DNA of 64,000 nucleotides from Pontederia crassipes (taxonomy: Eukaryota; Streptophyta; Magnoliopsida; Commelinales; Pontederiaceae): contig CM060188.1 in NCBI GenBank assembly GCA_030549335.1, forward strand, positions 14,449,501 to 14,513,500, written 5' to 3'. Both the position numbers and the translations under genes were made by a program. How positions within the stretch are numbered: position 1 is the stretch's first letter; each line of letters begins with the position of its first letter. This document shows positions 13,345 to 25,126 of this stretch, piece by piece. The notes beneath the pieces were generated by a model, which did not search any database, was not told the DNA's origin, and saw nothing but the letters and a program-made list of their open reading frames with translations.

Positions 13345-13820
13345 CTTGTGTGGTCTCCGGGTTGGATCTTACTCAACACCGATTATTCATTTATTGGACC
13401 CAGAGAGGTGGGAGAAGGAGATTTGTTGCTCGTATCAACTAATGGTAGCTTCTTATGTGCATGATCTTCTTCAGGCAATTTCCACTCTGTTTTGGCAATC
13501 GAGACATGGCCTATGAAGTTAGGCGCCTTCAAATGTGCAGAGTTGGGACATAGGAAGATTGTATGTGAAACTGACTCACTGCAGTTGGTCCAATCCTTCA
13601 ACAATCCTGCGTCTTGTCCATGGAGGATAAAAAATATTATGAACGATATTTGAAATGTAGCCAACACTTTTGAGTTTTTTAGGTAAACAATTTAATAGCG
13701 CGACGGACTTTATTGCTAATTATAGTAGGCTTACATCAAATGATGTCTTTTGACTTAATGAGCCCCATCATGGCCTTCTCAATTTTTTAGTATTAGGACA
13801 GTTCTAATTTTTTACATCAA
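13345..13820 (+). pseudogene. Degenerate RNase H-like (retroelement-type) fragment
   Basis: Reading the + strand gives WSPGWILLNTDYS, then CAELGHRKIVCETDSLQLV and PWRIKNIMNDI. These match the pattern of plant RNase H-like domains found at the C-terminus of LINE-type reverse transcriptases and in stand-alone copies: a W.P..G..LNTD.S start, an alanine-glutamate helix, then the ETDS motif. Stops and frame changes interrupt it. Its tail runs across 13705 into the duplicated block, so the same tail also stands at positions 1 to about 115. Confidence 0.65.
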
Positions 13821-16460
13821 TAAATAACTGGATGATAAAAAAATATCGTGAACAATACTGCCATGCTAAACATCTTACGAAATGGTTGGCATTGTTAAAA
13901 ATATAAAATCATTGCTTTTTCTAACGATTTAACTTTTTTAAAAAATTGATTAGCACATCAAATTTATCATGATATCAAAGTCAAGTGTCTTGAGTTCGAA
14001 TCTCCTTTGTTTTAAAGAAAAAAAATTTCTTCACTTAGTTGTCCATATATTGGACTTGAGCTAGATCAAAAATTAACAACCCCCCACAGGTGAGGGGGAG
14101 GGGAGTGTTAAGAATATAATATTATTGATATTGTTCTTCTTAGCGGTTTAAGCTTTTAAAAAAATTGATTAGCATATCAAATTTAATATGCACTTCTTTT
14201 TTTTTTGCAAACTTTTTAATGTAAACTCAACAAATTATGTTGTTATCCTTTTAACTAATTTTGATTGAGAATACGAGTGGAATAATTTTTAAGTGGAATA
14301 ACTCGTCGTTTTATTTCAATAGATAGCTAATTATTATTAGAAAAAAATTCCCTTCGACCCATGAACAAAAAAATAAATTTATAAATATATAGTTAAAAAT
14401 ATAATAAATTAATTTTATGTTAACAAATAAAAAAATCATTTAAAAAATATAAAAGAAAAAAAATGGTAAAAAGAGCATAATAAAAAAATTACAACAAATG
14501 AAAAGGCAGAATTGGACGAGATCAACCATCAAACCTTTTTAAGATTTGAAAGTTTGACACTTACCACCAGATTAATTATAAGGTGGGGGTATGCATTCCG
14601 CCCGTGTCCTCCATAATCTTTTAAAAACGAAATGATAATTAACAGATATTCAAACAATCGATTTGGAAAAAAAAAATGCACGAAGCAACTCAATTTGTTG
14701 TTGCTTCATCACTGTCTCGGTCCAGATTCCTGTTCGTCCCCTCCATAATTTATATATGCGGCAAAGATCCAAATAGAAGCAATACAAACAAAATGTAACG
14801 TGTTCCACAAAGAAAAAAAGATAATAGAGAATAATAAAGACAAATATTTTAACATAATTCCTTAATTTCGACCGTCACCAGCATAGAAAAATTACAAACT
14901 GTGTTGGCGATCGGAAGTAGCATCCTCCACGGAAGAAATTAAATAAGGCAAAATTGATTAGTAAGATTGTGTCATGAAGTCATTAGCACTATGTTTGAAT
15001 TGAGATGAATAGAGGATTAAGAGGAGGAGGGAAAGGAAAAGAACATTTTTTTTTTAGATAAAATTTTAAAAAAAGAGAATGAAAGAGAATCTTCATTTTT
15101 TTTCTTTATTCTTCTTTTTTTGTGCTATTTTTTTAACTTCAAAATGAAGTATAAAATTTTCTCTCTTTTCTCTTTTTTTTCTTCCTCTTTATTTTCTTTG
15201 CTTCCCCTTAACTAGTGTTCATCTAAACATAGTGTAAGTAGTAGTGTCATGAGATATTTTCTCGTTGACACGACATGTGAAACTTCGCGGCATCAATGGT
15301 AGTTTTAGGTTATTAATTTTGTTCAACATCAAATTAGATGAATGCTAATAGCAACACCTACCATTGACCTAAAAAAAAGAAACCAAAATATGAGAATTAG
15401 TCTTGGAGACTCTCCTCATGGAGTTATCAAAATAGTTAGCAACTAATTTATTGTTTGTCTATCGACATCAATAAAGAATAACTAGTATCAATAATTGCTT
15501 ATTCCTTGATAAGGATAAGCATTTTTGGTAAAAAGTCACTGGAATAGTTTATCCTTTATTACATTATTGGTGGCGTTAATTCTATTAAATCCCGTTGGCT
15601 TTTTTTTTTTTTTTGACAAAAAAGAAATCATCTGGGTGATGTATTTACTTTTTCTTTTAACCAAGCAGATAACGATGAAATTAAAATCTAGTTAATATGT
15701 AATCGCCTCCTAATTTTGTTTACTTTTTATAAAATCCATGTGTTTCTCCGTTTAGTTGGATTTTATTTCTAAAAAAATATTAAAATAATACATAAAATAA
15801 CTCGGTTTAATATAGAAACTATTGTTCAGCGAAATTTCCGTTAAATACATATATTAATTCCTAGTAAAATAATACAACCCTAGATTGATTTATAAAACAA
15901 TAATATTATATTATAAATTGGGTAAATAAATGAGGCATTTCATTTTTGTCCCACAAGTTTAGACCGAGATTTCATAATATTATCCGGATTTAAAAACGAG
16001 ATGTATTATTCTTCTAATTTTCGGGACGGATTGAGTCGATAGGCCACAAGCCTCCGTGTCGACCACTTCTAAAAAGGTTTACTTATTGCATATCTAGTTT
16101 GAATCTCTTGTATGCCCACTTACGCACCCATTGTTTCTGTTGTATTTGCTTTTAGAGGAGAAGTTATATTCTTATCCATTTCCTTTGTTTGACGCATTTC
16201 CTTTTAAAAATATCGATAATTATATATTATAATATTTGACAAGCATTAGTTATATAAGTGATCATTTATATTGAAATAATTATTAGACAATACATACATT
16301 TTACTAAAATATCATCAATATATATTTCAAAACATTAGTCCTATATCAAGTTCAATAAACAAAAAAATATAAAAATGATAATCAATAGAAATAAAAATAC
16401 CGGATATGTTCTCATTCATAATGGAAGCATTAAGCAACTTGTTTTTCGAGTCTCTCTCTC
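13705..16460. repeat. Direct duplication, copy 2
   Basis: Nearly identical to 1-2760, offset 13704 at the start and 13700 at the end because of small indels. Similarity ends in the CT tract. Here the microsatellite is much shorter than in copy 1 and is followed by a small inverted-repeat element. It contains the second SMART-like element. Confidence 0.95.
13893..14187 (+). mobile_element. SMART/TRIM-like miniature LTR retrotransposon, copy 2
   Basis: Duplicate of the element at 189-483, carried along in the segmental duplication. It has the same direct terminal segments, primer-binding-like TGATATCAAAGTC and purine tract. Confidence 0.7.
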
Positions 16461-16482
16461 TTTCTCTCTCTCTATATATATA

Positions 16483-16630
16483 ACACCTTTCGCTTTGTAA
16501 GGATGTTGAGCGCATATCAATCGTTGATCAATGGATCAACGGTTGAGATAATTGATATTTTTTAAATTATAAGGTTTAATCACCGATTGAAATGCGCTCA
16601 GCATCATTATAAAGCGGAAGATGCTTTGTA
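16483..16630. mobile_element. Short inverted-repeat element (MITE-like)
   Basis: ACCTTTCGCTTTGTAAGGATG and TTGAGCGCATATCAATC on the left are mirrored by the complement of the right side, which reads CATCTTCCGCTTTATAATGATG then CTGAGCGCATTTCAATC. About 150 bp; no target duplication resolved. It lies just after the end of duplication copy 2. Confidence 0.55.
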
Positions 16631-17115
16631 GGTACATTAATCTCTATATTATATTATATTATATATGCGAGGATTAGGTTAAAAGTATATTTTAGTCCAA
16701 ATATAAATTTTCTAAATATCACTTTGATGGAAATATAAATAGACACTTGCTCGTAGTGCTATCTAAATTATCAGGTGTGGTAATTTAAATTACAAGATAA
16801 AATAAAATTATCAATAATTCGTTATAATTAAACGACATAGTATGATGGGCCCTTTTTGTATCGTGCATGTGTCAAACTATTTTACATACTTTTTTATTTT
16901 TTCGATAGATTTCTTTACTAATAGATCAGACAATTGATAACAACAAAAAAATTATATATATACATTATGAAGAATAATAAAGTGCAAAAGTTTGTAAACT
17001 TTTAAAAATGATGAATATGATGGTTTGAATAGTATTTTTGTTTTCATAAATAATTCTCTAAATTATTAATAAAAATAATATTAGAAAAGTATAAAAGTCA
17101 TTTGACACAAAAAAC

Positions 17116-17671
17116 TAGAGGTGAAAGTAGTTTGGGTTGGGTCGAATTTTTAGTCTAAAAAAATTAATCGTTATTTTTTTGTCGATTTTTAAAATTAAAT
17201 GAACCACTCTAAAACCAATTTGAAAAAAAAATAAAAACTACCCTCTAGCGGATCAATTTTTCGGATGATTTTTTTTGGGGCATACTTTTATATAATTATA
17301 TTTTAAAAATATATTTAACAACTTAATTATTATAAAAAATTAATTTTTTATTAAATATAAAATATACTACTAAAATTTTAATGTTATTAAATTAGAGTTT
17401 GATAATGTGATAGACAAGTATGAAATTTTATACAAAAATATTATATCTATAATAAAATAATTAATAATATATGTATTAATTATATAGATAAAAATCATAA
17501 CTAAAAAATGGACTTTACGGACCCTTTAGTTTTTTCGGTTGGAGCTCTAATTTTAGCGGGTGGATTTTAATTTATTAAAAGTCACCTTAAATCATATTCA
17601 GACTCTTAGTTTTCGATTTTTTCGAGTCGGATGAATTTTTCGAGTTGGTCGAATTTTTCTTACATTCGTAC
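17116..17671. mobile_element. Possible hAT-type MITE
   Basis: The left end TAGAGGTGAAAGTAG and flanking CAAAAAAC (17108-17115), against right flank CAAAAACG (17672-17679), suggest an 8-bp target duplication with changes. Both ends carry GGTCGAATTTTT-like words in opposite orientation. The terminal repeats are weak, so this is tentative. Confidence 0.35.
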
Positions 17672-17875
17672 CAAAAACGCTTGATACGCTTTTAAACTTA
17701 TAAAATAAAATGTATTTGGTATTATTAAAATCAAGATCTTAGGTAATATAAAAATTTATAAAATAATTTTAAAAATTTTTAAATATTCATTTTTAATCTT
17801 AAATCGCACTTTGATATAAATCATACTTTTGTTATTTTTTACCCAAATTTAATAAAAAATAATAATTAAACTGAG

Positions 17876-17915
<40 letters not shown>

Positions 17916-18651
17916 ATCGTGAATGTATTTTGTATTATTGATTATTAATCATTAATCGTATAGAATCATAAAATTGTGTGATTACAGTTAAGATCTCTCA
18001 TAAATAATAAGATTTTCAAAGTGAAATTAAGATCGATTAGAGATATTAGTATAGTAAGATAGTGAGATTTTAATATCTATATATATTGAGATCTTAACGT
18101 TTGATGGTTTTGGAAAGATGCCATTCAAAATATCAGGGGAAATGCGATGCAAACGTGGATCAGCACATCAATGATGCTTTGTATATCCAACATTTGCCTC
18201 AAACGTTTTATTTTTTTATATTCTTATTTCTCTTAGTGCGCACATCTTTCTTCCATCCACCACGGCGCGTAACTTCTGGGCCCACTTATCTAAACGAACT
18301 GATATCCGTCCTGCAGTAGAGGCCCAATTGATAGGCCCAGTACAAAGGGCGTGCGAAGCCTCGACCAGTCACACGACTCTTCAGATCGGGACCCACAATT
18401 TGTGCTGTGTGCAACATACTCTGTGTGTAATGTTGGATACACGATTCCCTTTCCGTCGGGTCTCATGTCGGTGTATAACGCGTTATCCGATCCCAAATAC
18501 GCACCATGCGTGGACCATAATGCCCTCGATCTCCCCAACAATTTAACAAATGGATAGCTGCCTGCGAGCGTCGATTTGGCGTTCGTTAATATGGATAAGA
18601 GAAGGGGTTGTTTTGACAATCACAACCATTCTTCTAACCACCGGCGGCACC
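17672..18651. other. Upstream region of the lipase gene
   Basis: It contains an (AT)n microsatellite at about 17878-17911. Toward 18250-18640 the DNA becomes GC-richer and unique, consistent with a promoter and leader. No TATA box could be assigned with confidence. Confidence 0.5.
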
Positions 18652-18722
18652 ATGGAGATGCTCTAATGGCGGATTTAGGGATCTCTCGCGCCGAGCTCCT
18701 CCCCAAAACAGAGAAATTTTAA
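18652..18722 (+). promoter_or_regulatory. Two overlapping upstream ORFs before the lipase start
   Basis: An ATG at 18652 opens a 4-codon frame ending TAA at 18664-18666. The next ATG (18666-18668) shares the last A of that stop and opens an 18-codon frame ending at 18722, 26 bp before the main ATG at 18749. They would matter only if transcription starts upstream of 18652, which cannot be seen here. Confidence 0.45.
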
Positions 18723-18748
18723 GGTCCCGATCTGGGCGGCAGCGGGCG

Positions 18749-21700
18749 ATGGCGACGGCGACGATGGCGACGGCCGCCGGGATGGCGATCGTGCTGTATT
18801 TCGTGCTGGGACGGAGGCTGGCGGCGATGGCGTGGGCGGAGACGGAGGAAGAGCGGGTCGGTGGAGGAGGGGAGGTTTCGAGGCAAGTGAAGGGGATGGG
18901 GAGGAGGAGATCTGGTCGGAGGCCGGCGCATCCTCCGGCGACGTGGCGCGAGGCGGTGGCCACGATGGCGGAGACGCTCCGCTTCACGTATTCGGAGACG
19001 CTGGGGAAGTGGCCCATCGGTGACCTCGCCTTCGGGATCAAGTACCTGATGCAGCGGCAGGTGAGTTTTGCTCGTTCTTTGGGTTCGACGTGTGTTGAAT
19101 GTTTTCCCCCAATATTATATGGAGGTTGCTTTTATCGAGTTCACAGTTATTTGCAACTTATGGTCGAGTGAGGAATTTGAAGAATTAGCTCGGCAGTACG
19201 CGTTAGGCTTTCTGGTGATTAAGTAGAATATAATCGAAATTATATGTAATAAAGCTTTTTAATGCAGACAACTTAGTAAGATGCCTAATGTTGTATGATA
19301 AGAGATGTTGAGGCTCCAATCTGATATTGTTAATTACATGATGCTCAATAAGTAAGCTGGTGTCACCTTGAAACTTGAAACCATATGGAGGTCTTTTGTG
19401 ACCTGATGTTGATTTGAATATTGTTATGAGGACTTATTTAACATATTCTAATGATTGAATTCTGTACGCATATCATGGCCATATGATTTTAGATTTTAAA
19501 ATTTGTTTATTTACAATCTTCGTCTTCTTTTACTTATAATCTGGGATGTTTCAGAGGTTTCCATTTCCTTACGTCATTGAACTTTTTTACCTTTTGAGAA
19601 TGTATCTTGTGGTTGGGTTGAACTGACAAAGTGACAGTACCTTTGCAAAACCATGATTTTTCTGGTTACAATCAGATAGCTTTTGGTGATGTTGGAAATT
19701 CACGGATTTAATAAACCATTTTGCTAGTATTCTCTATGTAGATACTTCTCTTAGAATATTTCTTATAATCACATGATTTTGGTAATTCAAGTAAGGTTAC
19801 TATGTTAAAACTCGATGAAAAAAGCGTGGTGACCATGTCTGTTGCTTGCTTTTCAGGCTGATATGCATGTTGCGAGTATTTATGCTGGAAACGATTGTAT
19901 TGAGCTTAAAAGTCCTGACTTGATGGCAGACTTGATATATCTCCTGAAGTTATTGAACCTCTGCTATCTTTTCTCAAAGCGCCCCTTCCCAGTTTTTCTG
20001 GAGTGTGCAGGCTATTCGCCGCAATATGTCCTTCTTGAAGAACCCAAGGCAGGGGTGCGTAAGTATTAGCTCACAGAATGCCAATAGCTTCATCTTTGTA
20101 AAGTCATGCATACTTAATCTTTCTAGCTTTGTGTATTGGAGTATTGAGTGTTTCCAAATGTTGTTCCAATTATGTACAGCTTTTGAAGCCTGCTTTCACA
20201 GTCCTGCATGACAAGGACTCAAAATGCTTTCTTCTATTGATTCGAGGGACTCATAGCATTAAGGACACGCTAACTGCTGTAACGGGTGCTGTGGTTCCTT
20301 TCCACCACTCAGTGCTAGGTGAAGGCGGTGTGAAGAATTTAGTGCTAGGCTATGCACATTGTGGAATGGTTGCTGCAGCCCGTTGGATTGCTAAATTAAT
20401 TACTCCTTGCCTTCTAAAAGCTGTTAGTCATCATCCAGATCACAAAATATTGGTAATAATATTAACGCCTTTGACTATCTGTTGATTTCTTTTTTTCTTT
20501 TTTGTAAAATCACATGGAAAGTTTCTAACACCACATGATTTCACAAGATTTATATAGTGTATATGTCACTATACCTTATCTTTCTAATAGTTTGATTGTA
20601 CCCTTTCACTTATTCTGGATAGAGTTGTCGCATGCCTTGCTTGTCATGTTTCCTAGCCACCTCTGAAAGTCTCAAAGATTTTAAGACATGGCCTGCATAT
20701 GTAGCATTCATCATTTCATCTTCTTATTGCTTTCTCTGATCACATGTAATTTCTGATGATTTTGTTTTAGATCAACAATATCCAAGCTGGATGCATCTTT
20801 GATGCTAAATAATGGTTTATCTCGTGGTTTCTAGATTGTTGGGCATTCACTGGGAGGTGGTACTGCCGCACTGTTGACATACATTCTTCGTGAGAACAAA
20901 GAGTTCTCTTCAAGTACTTGCATTGCATTTGCCCCAGGCATGTATATTAACTTATGATCTCTTTAACCACATCCTAAGCATGCAAATATTCAAAGTTTGA
21001 CAATGCTTTCTTAAGTATATTAATATTTTACGTCTCATTGCATTGAAGTTCATTTGTCCGCCAAATATTGTGCCAATTCAGATCTTCTTTCCGTTATCAT
21101 CTAGTTTTACCCTTCTTCAATACAAATAAGGTTGTCGGGTGCATTGAAACGTTCCCCACAAGATAAAAAAAACTATAGAAAGACACTTTCTCTAAAGTGA
21201 CCTTCTATAATACCCAGTTATTTTGCTTTTGTTAATGTGTTTGGAACTATGATTAAAAGAAATTTGCACAAATATTTTTTTTAGAGAAGAACTAGGAGGT
21301 GAGTCCTTTTTTGATACCCTGGTGTTTGAGCCATCAGAAAGTGCATCCAAACAGGCTTAACAAATTTTTTTCAACCAAAGAAAATGAAGCTATGGTGTTG
21401 ACTATTTATATGGAAATATGTATCCCCAACAGGGCCTAAACCTTTTAGCCAGGGCAATAGTACATTTTTAGCGCACACAGGCTGACTGAACCAGTTGTTT
21501 GTATTTGGACTGCTATTGTACAATGGTTGGCTTATCACAGTTATTTCTTGTTTTATTCCAGCTGCTTGCATGACATGGGATTTGGCAGAATCTGGTAAGG
21601 ACTTCATTACTACAATCATTAATGGCTCTGACCTAGTTCCCACATTTTCAACTGCTTCAATAGATGATCTTCGGTTGGAGGTACTTGTGGAACTTGTTTA

Positions 21701-24700
21701 TTTATTCTAGTTCTAGGTACTTGTGGAACTTGTTTATTTATTCTAGTTCGAGTAAATAATTGGTGCTATATTTATTGCATAGATGTTAAATGTCTCAAGA
21801 AAGATGGATCACACACAAGTATCTCGTTCTGCTGATTTTTGTTTACATAACAATATTTGGTACTTGCATTTAACACCAAGTAATATGGTTTGAACTTATA
21901 AGATAGAGGTGCTAGCCTTGATTGTAAGATGTCATCACAAAAGATGACGTGTGATGTCTTGAGCTTAGACTGCCCATATCATGGATTGTAGATGATTTGT
22001 AGTTTTAGTTCTCTTTTGTTGGGAGAATAATTTTTATTTACTTGGCATTTGCTTTAATTTTTTCTTTTATTTTTTTGACATATATTTAACATATTATATA
22101 ATTGTTTCTTTTGCTTTTTGTTGTAGTAATTTAGCGCAATTTTAAGAGCACCATTTGGTGGTATGATGTCTGCTTTCAGACAAGAATCATGCATATTTTA
22201 ATTTTTGGTCAGCCAAAAATTTTTTTTAGAAGGCATACATTAGTACATATCATTTCAAGGTCTTATATGGAAGACAATTTGTGTGCAGAAAGAACTTAGG
22301 AGAAATACACCAAGGCCAGTGACTGATTACTGGGGCTGAGCCAAGGTAGTTCCTGTCGGTGCCTCTGCACCCACTGGAATTTGTAGAAGCGTTAGATAGC
22401 AGGGGCCCATTCCTTTAGACCTATTTAAGTTAATATACTCCTAAGGTCTAATTAAGTTAACTTAAAAAAAATTTCAAGGCAAATATTCATTCATCAAAAT
22501 TATGTTCTAAAGTATACAAGGGTACGGTTCTAACTATACGAAATTATTTTTTTTTAGGCATCCCTTTACCAAATAAATAGGAAACCAAACAAAAGGCAAA
22601 CCCAAATGAAAAGAAACTAATGCAAGGATAACTAAACTAATGAGTTCTACTAAAAATTTAATTATTAGGACAAAATGCTCTGAATCCTAGTCTTGATCTA
22701 TATCAGTTTATTTTCCTATTTTTAGTACTTTTTCTTATACATCTTACTCTTTTACTGCTCTCCAAAAAAAAAAAAATCTTAATCTTTTACTCATGAAGCA
22801 ACACCAAACACTATAACTTCTTTTCTTCCTTTTTATTATGATAAATTTTAACATAATTTTATTTTTCGGATTAATGTTCTTAATTTTCAATACTTTTTTA
22901 TCATGTCATGCACTTATCTATTTTAATTACTAACCTTCATATTCCATTTTTATCTAGTTTATCATTTGGTTACTAAGCTTAATGTTCACTTATACATACA
23001 TATTTCTCTCTCAAAAAAGGATATACATGGATATTTATCTTTCATAAAATTTGATTAATGATAAATTATAATATTATATTTTTTACACTAATCTTTATTC
23101 AGCTTAGGTCAATTTATTAATTATTTAAAAATAGATATATTTCCATTTATCTGACTGATCTTCATATTATTGTGGCAAAAAAAGACTTTTCAGTCATGCC
23201 TACTTCGTGATAGGAAAGTATAGTCAATACAAAGGTGACATGACCATAAAATATTTAACATATATATATATATATATATTTGAAAATAAAATGAATTGCT
23301 ACTTTTTATAATTTTTATATGACCCATTCATTATATTTTATCATTTAATATTTTTATATCATTTAATTATTGTGATATCATTTAATCATTTATCTGACCC
23401 AGCGTAAAATCCTGTCGAATCTCATGAACATGGATCAACGAATGAGCGGAATAGCGTCGTATGATCCATGTAGCCGACCCCACCTAGTGGGATAAGGCTT
23501 TGTTGTTGTTGTTGTAATTATTGTGATATTATAATGTGGATGCATTCATGATCCTTGGCTTCTAACCTGAAAGGATACCTGATAGTCTTTTTCTGGGAGG
23601 AGAGGGTGTCTAGTTTAGGAGTAATTTTTTCTCAAACCTCAACAGTAAAGTTTTCACAATGTTTCTTTTATTTTGATGAGAAATCTTAGACATTTTTTCG
23701 TCTGACTTTCCTTTTTATATGTAGCAAAAGTATTATTATCCTTTAGTTACATCTTTGTGTTTGTTTATGTGGACCTTATTAGGTGACAGCATCGTCTTGG
23801 TTAAATGATTTAAGGGATCGAGTGCAACATACTAGGATACTCAGTGTTATTTATCGCTCAGCATCTGCTCTAGGATCACATTTACCTTCTATATCTAGTG
23901 CAAGAGCTCGGGTTGCAGGTGCTGGCGCATTTCTACGGCCTATTTCCAACAAAACTCAGGTATACTCTATTTTTTTAATTCAAAAATGTGAAAACTTTAG
24001 TTAAGTTTTTGTCAAAGAGTTAGTTTTTTCTTTCACCATGAAGAGGGTTTTCTCATCATGAAGAAATGATTTTCTTAGAAACATCATGAAGAAATGATAT
24101 CATTTTTTTCTTTTGTATTCAGATGGATGTTGCGATTTTTTTATCCTTGTGAAGTTGATTCCCATAACATAACCTTTTCTGGAAAGTTTCTTCACAAATT
24201 GGTTTCAATAATATTAGTAATTTACATGGTGCCTTTTGTAGACTTCTCCTCCTCCAGCAATAAATCAGTGCCTATCAAAAAGGGGAAAAAAAAAAGAATC
24301 AGTACTAGTAAAATTTCTGATGCCACTTTTTCTACTTGAAAGTTAATGATCTTTGCTTCTGTCTGTTTGGACCTAGGTTGTGGTAAAAGGTGCTCAGAAT
24401 GTTGCACAAGCTGTTGCTGCTAGGAGCCGACCTGCACTCTCTTCCTGGTCATGCATGGGTGCTCGGCGACGCATTGTTGGTGCAGGTGGAGGCATCAAAG
24501 ATGAGAAGGCATCTGAACTTCAATCTGGAACACGCTGTAACTCGGAGACCATTTTGGTGGAGCATTGCAAGAGTGAAACCTCAGCAGACGAATTGCATTT
24601 TGACAGTTCCGGGGGCTCGGACAATGAAGAAGCAGAAGAAGAGGAGCTAATACCATCGGACCAAGTGGTCGGTGCTTCTACTGCAAACGGAATGTTAGAG

Positions 24701-25126
24701 AACAATTTGTGGTTCGAGCTGGAAAAGGAGCTCGACAGAAGGGACGGCTCATCTGTGGCTCAGGCTCAGGAGGAAGTCGCCGCCGCCGCAAAAGAGATTA
24801 CTGCCGAGGAAGCTGCAGTGCTAAAAGCTGTGGAAGTGAAGCAAACCGCTGGGCAGGATTCCTCCCCGGAGACGCACCAATTTTATCCTCCAGGCAGGAT
24901 TATGCATATGGTCGTGCTGCCATCTTCGGACGATTTATCCGAGAGCATCATGGCCAATGAAACCAACGTCGGAATCTTTGAAACCCCAAGGCATTTGTAC
25001 AGTAAAATTAGGCTTTCCAAAACCATGATCAATGATCATTACATGCCTATGTACAAAAAGACCATGGAACTCTTGATCGACAAGCTTGCCAAAGATGGTG
25101 ACGAATGTATGAACATATCGCTATAA
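18749..25126 (+). CDS. Class 3 lipase, sn1-diacylglycerol lipase/calmodulin-binding heat-shock-type family
   Basis: Exons: 18749-19060, 19857-20054, 20180-20452, 20835-20937, 21562-21680, 23783-23959, 24377-25126; 643 aa, all phases consistent. The N-terminus has a hydrophobic segment at about 8-20, then the plant mono-/diacylglycerol lipase N-terminal region. The catalytic core shows LIRGTHS, the nucleophile elbow GHSLGGG with Ser266, NGSDLVP with candidate acid Asp319, and PPGRIMH with candidate His571. Residues 455-545 form an acidic, low-complexity insert before that histidine. Known relatives hydrolyse mono- or diacylglycerols, and some plant members are annotated as calmodulin-binding heat-shock proteins; substrate is not provable here. 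Intron 4 uses a GC donor (20938), because no GT donor keeps the frame. Intron 5 is 2.1 kb and carries a SINE. The first exon is GC-rich and the later ones are not. Confidence 0.95.
21681..21752 (+). repeat. 36-bp tandem duplication at a splice donor
   Basis: The 36 bp starting with the donor GTACTTGTGG at 21681 are repeated at 21717-21752 with one change. A second donor-like GTACTTGT therefore sits 36 bp into intron 5 of the lipase. Using it would bring an in-frame TAG after nine codons. Confidence 0.9.
23379..23514 (+). mobile_element. Au-like SINE in lipase intron 5
   Basis: The 3' part contains GATCCATGTAGCCGACCCC, then CTAGTGGGATAAGGCTTTG and a (TTG)n tail, the signature end of plant Au SINEs. 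A perfect 15-bp target duplication TAATTATTGTGATAT flanks it (23364-23378 and 23515-23529). The element is about 136 bp and probably 5'-shortened. Confidence 0.9.

Noticed and set aside
18634..19041. 135-codon frame on the - strand across lipase exon 1
   Set aside because: Antisense shadow of a GC-rich exon; the + strand frame continues in phase into conserved lipase exons.
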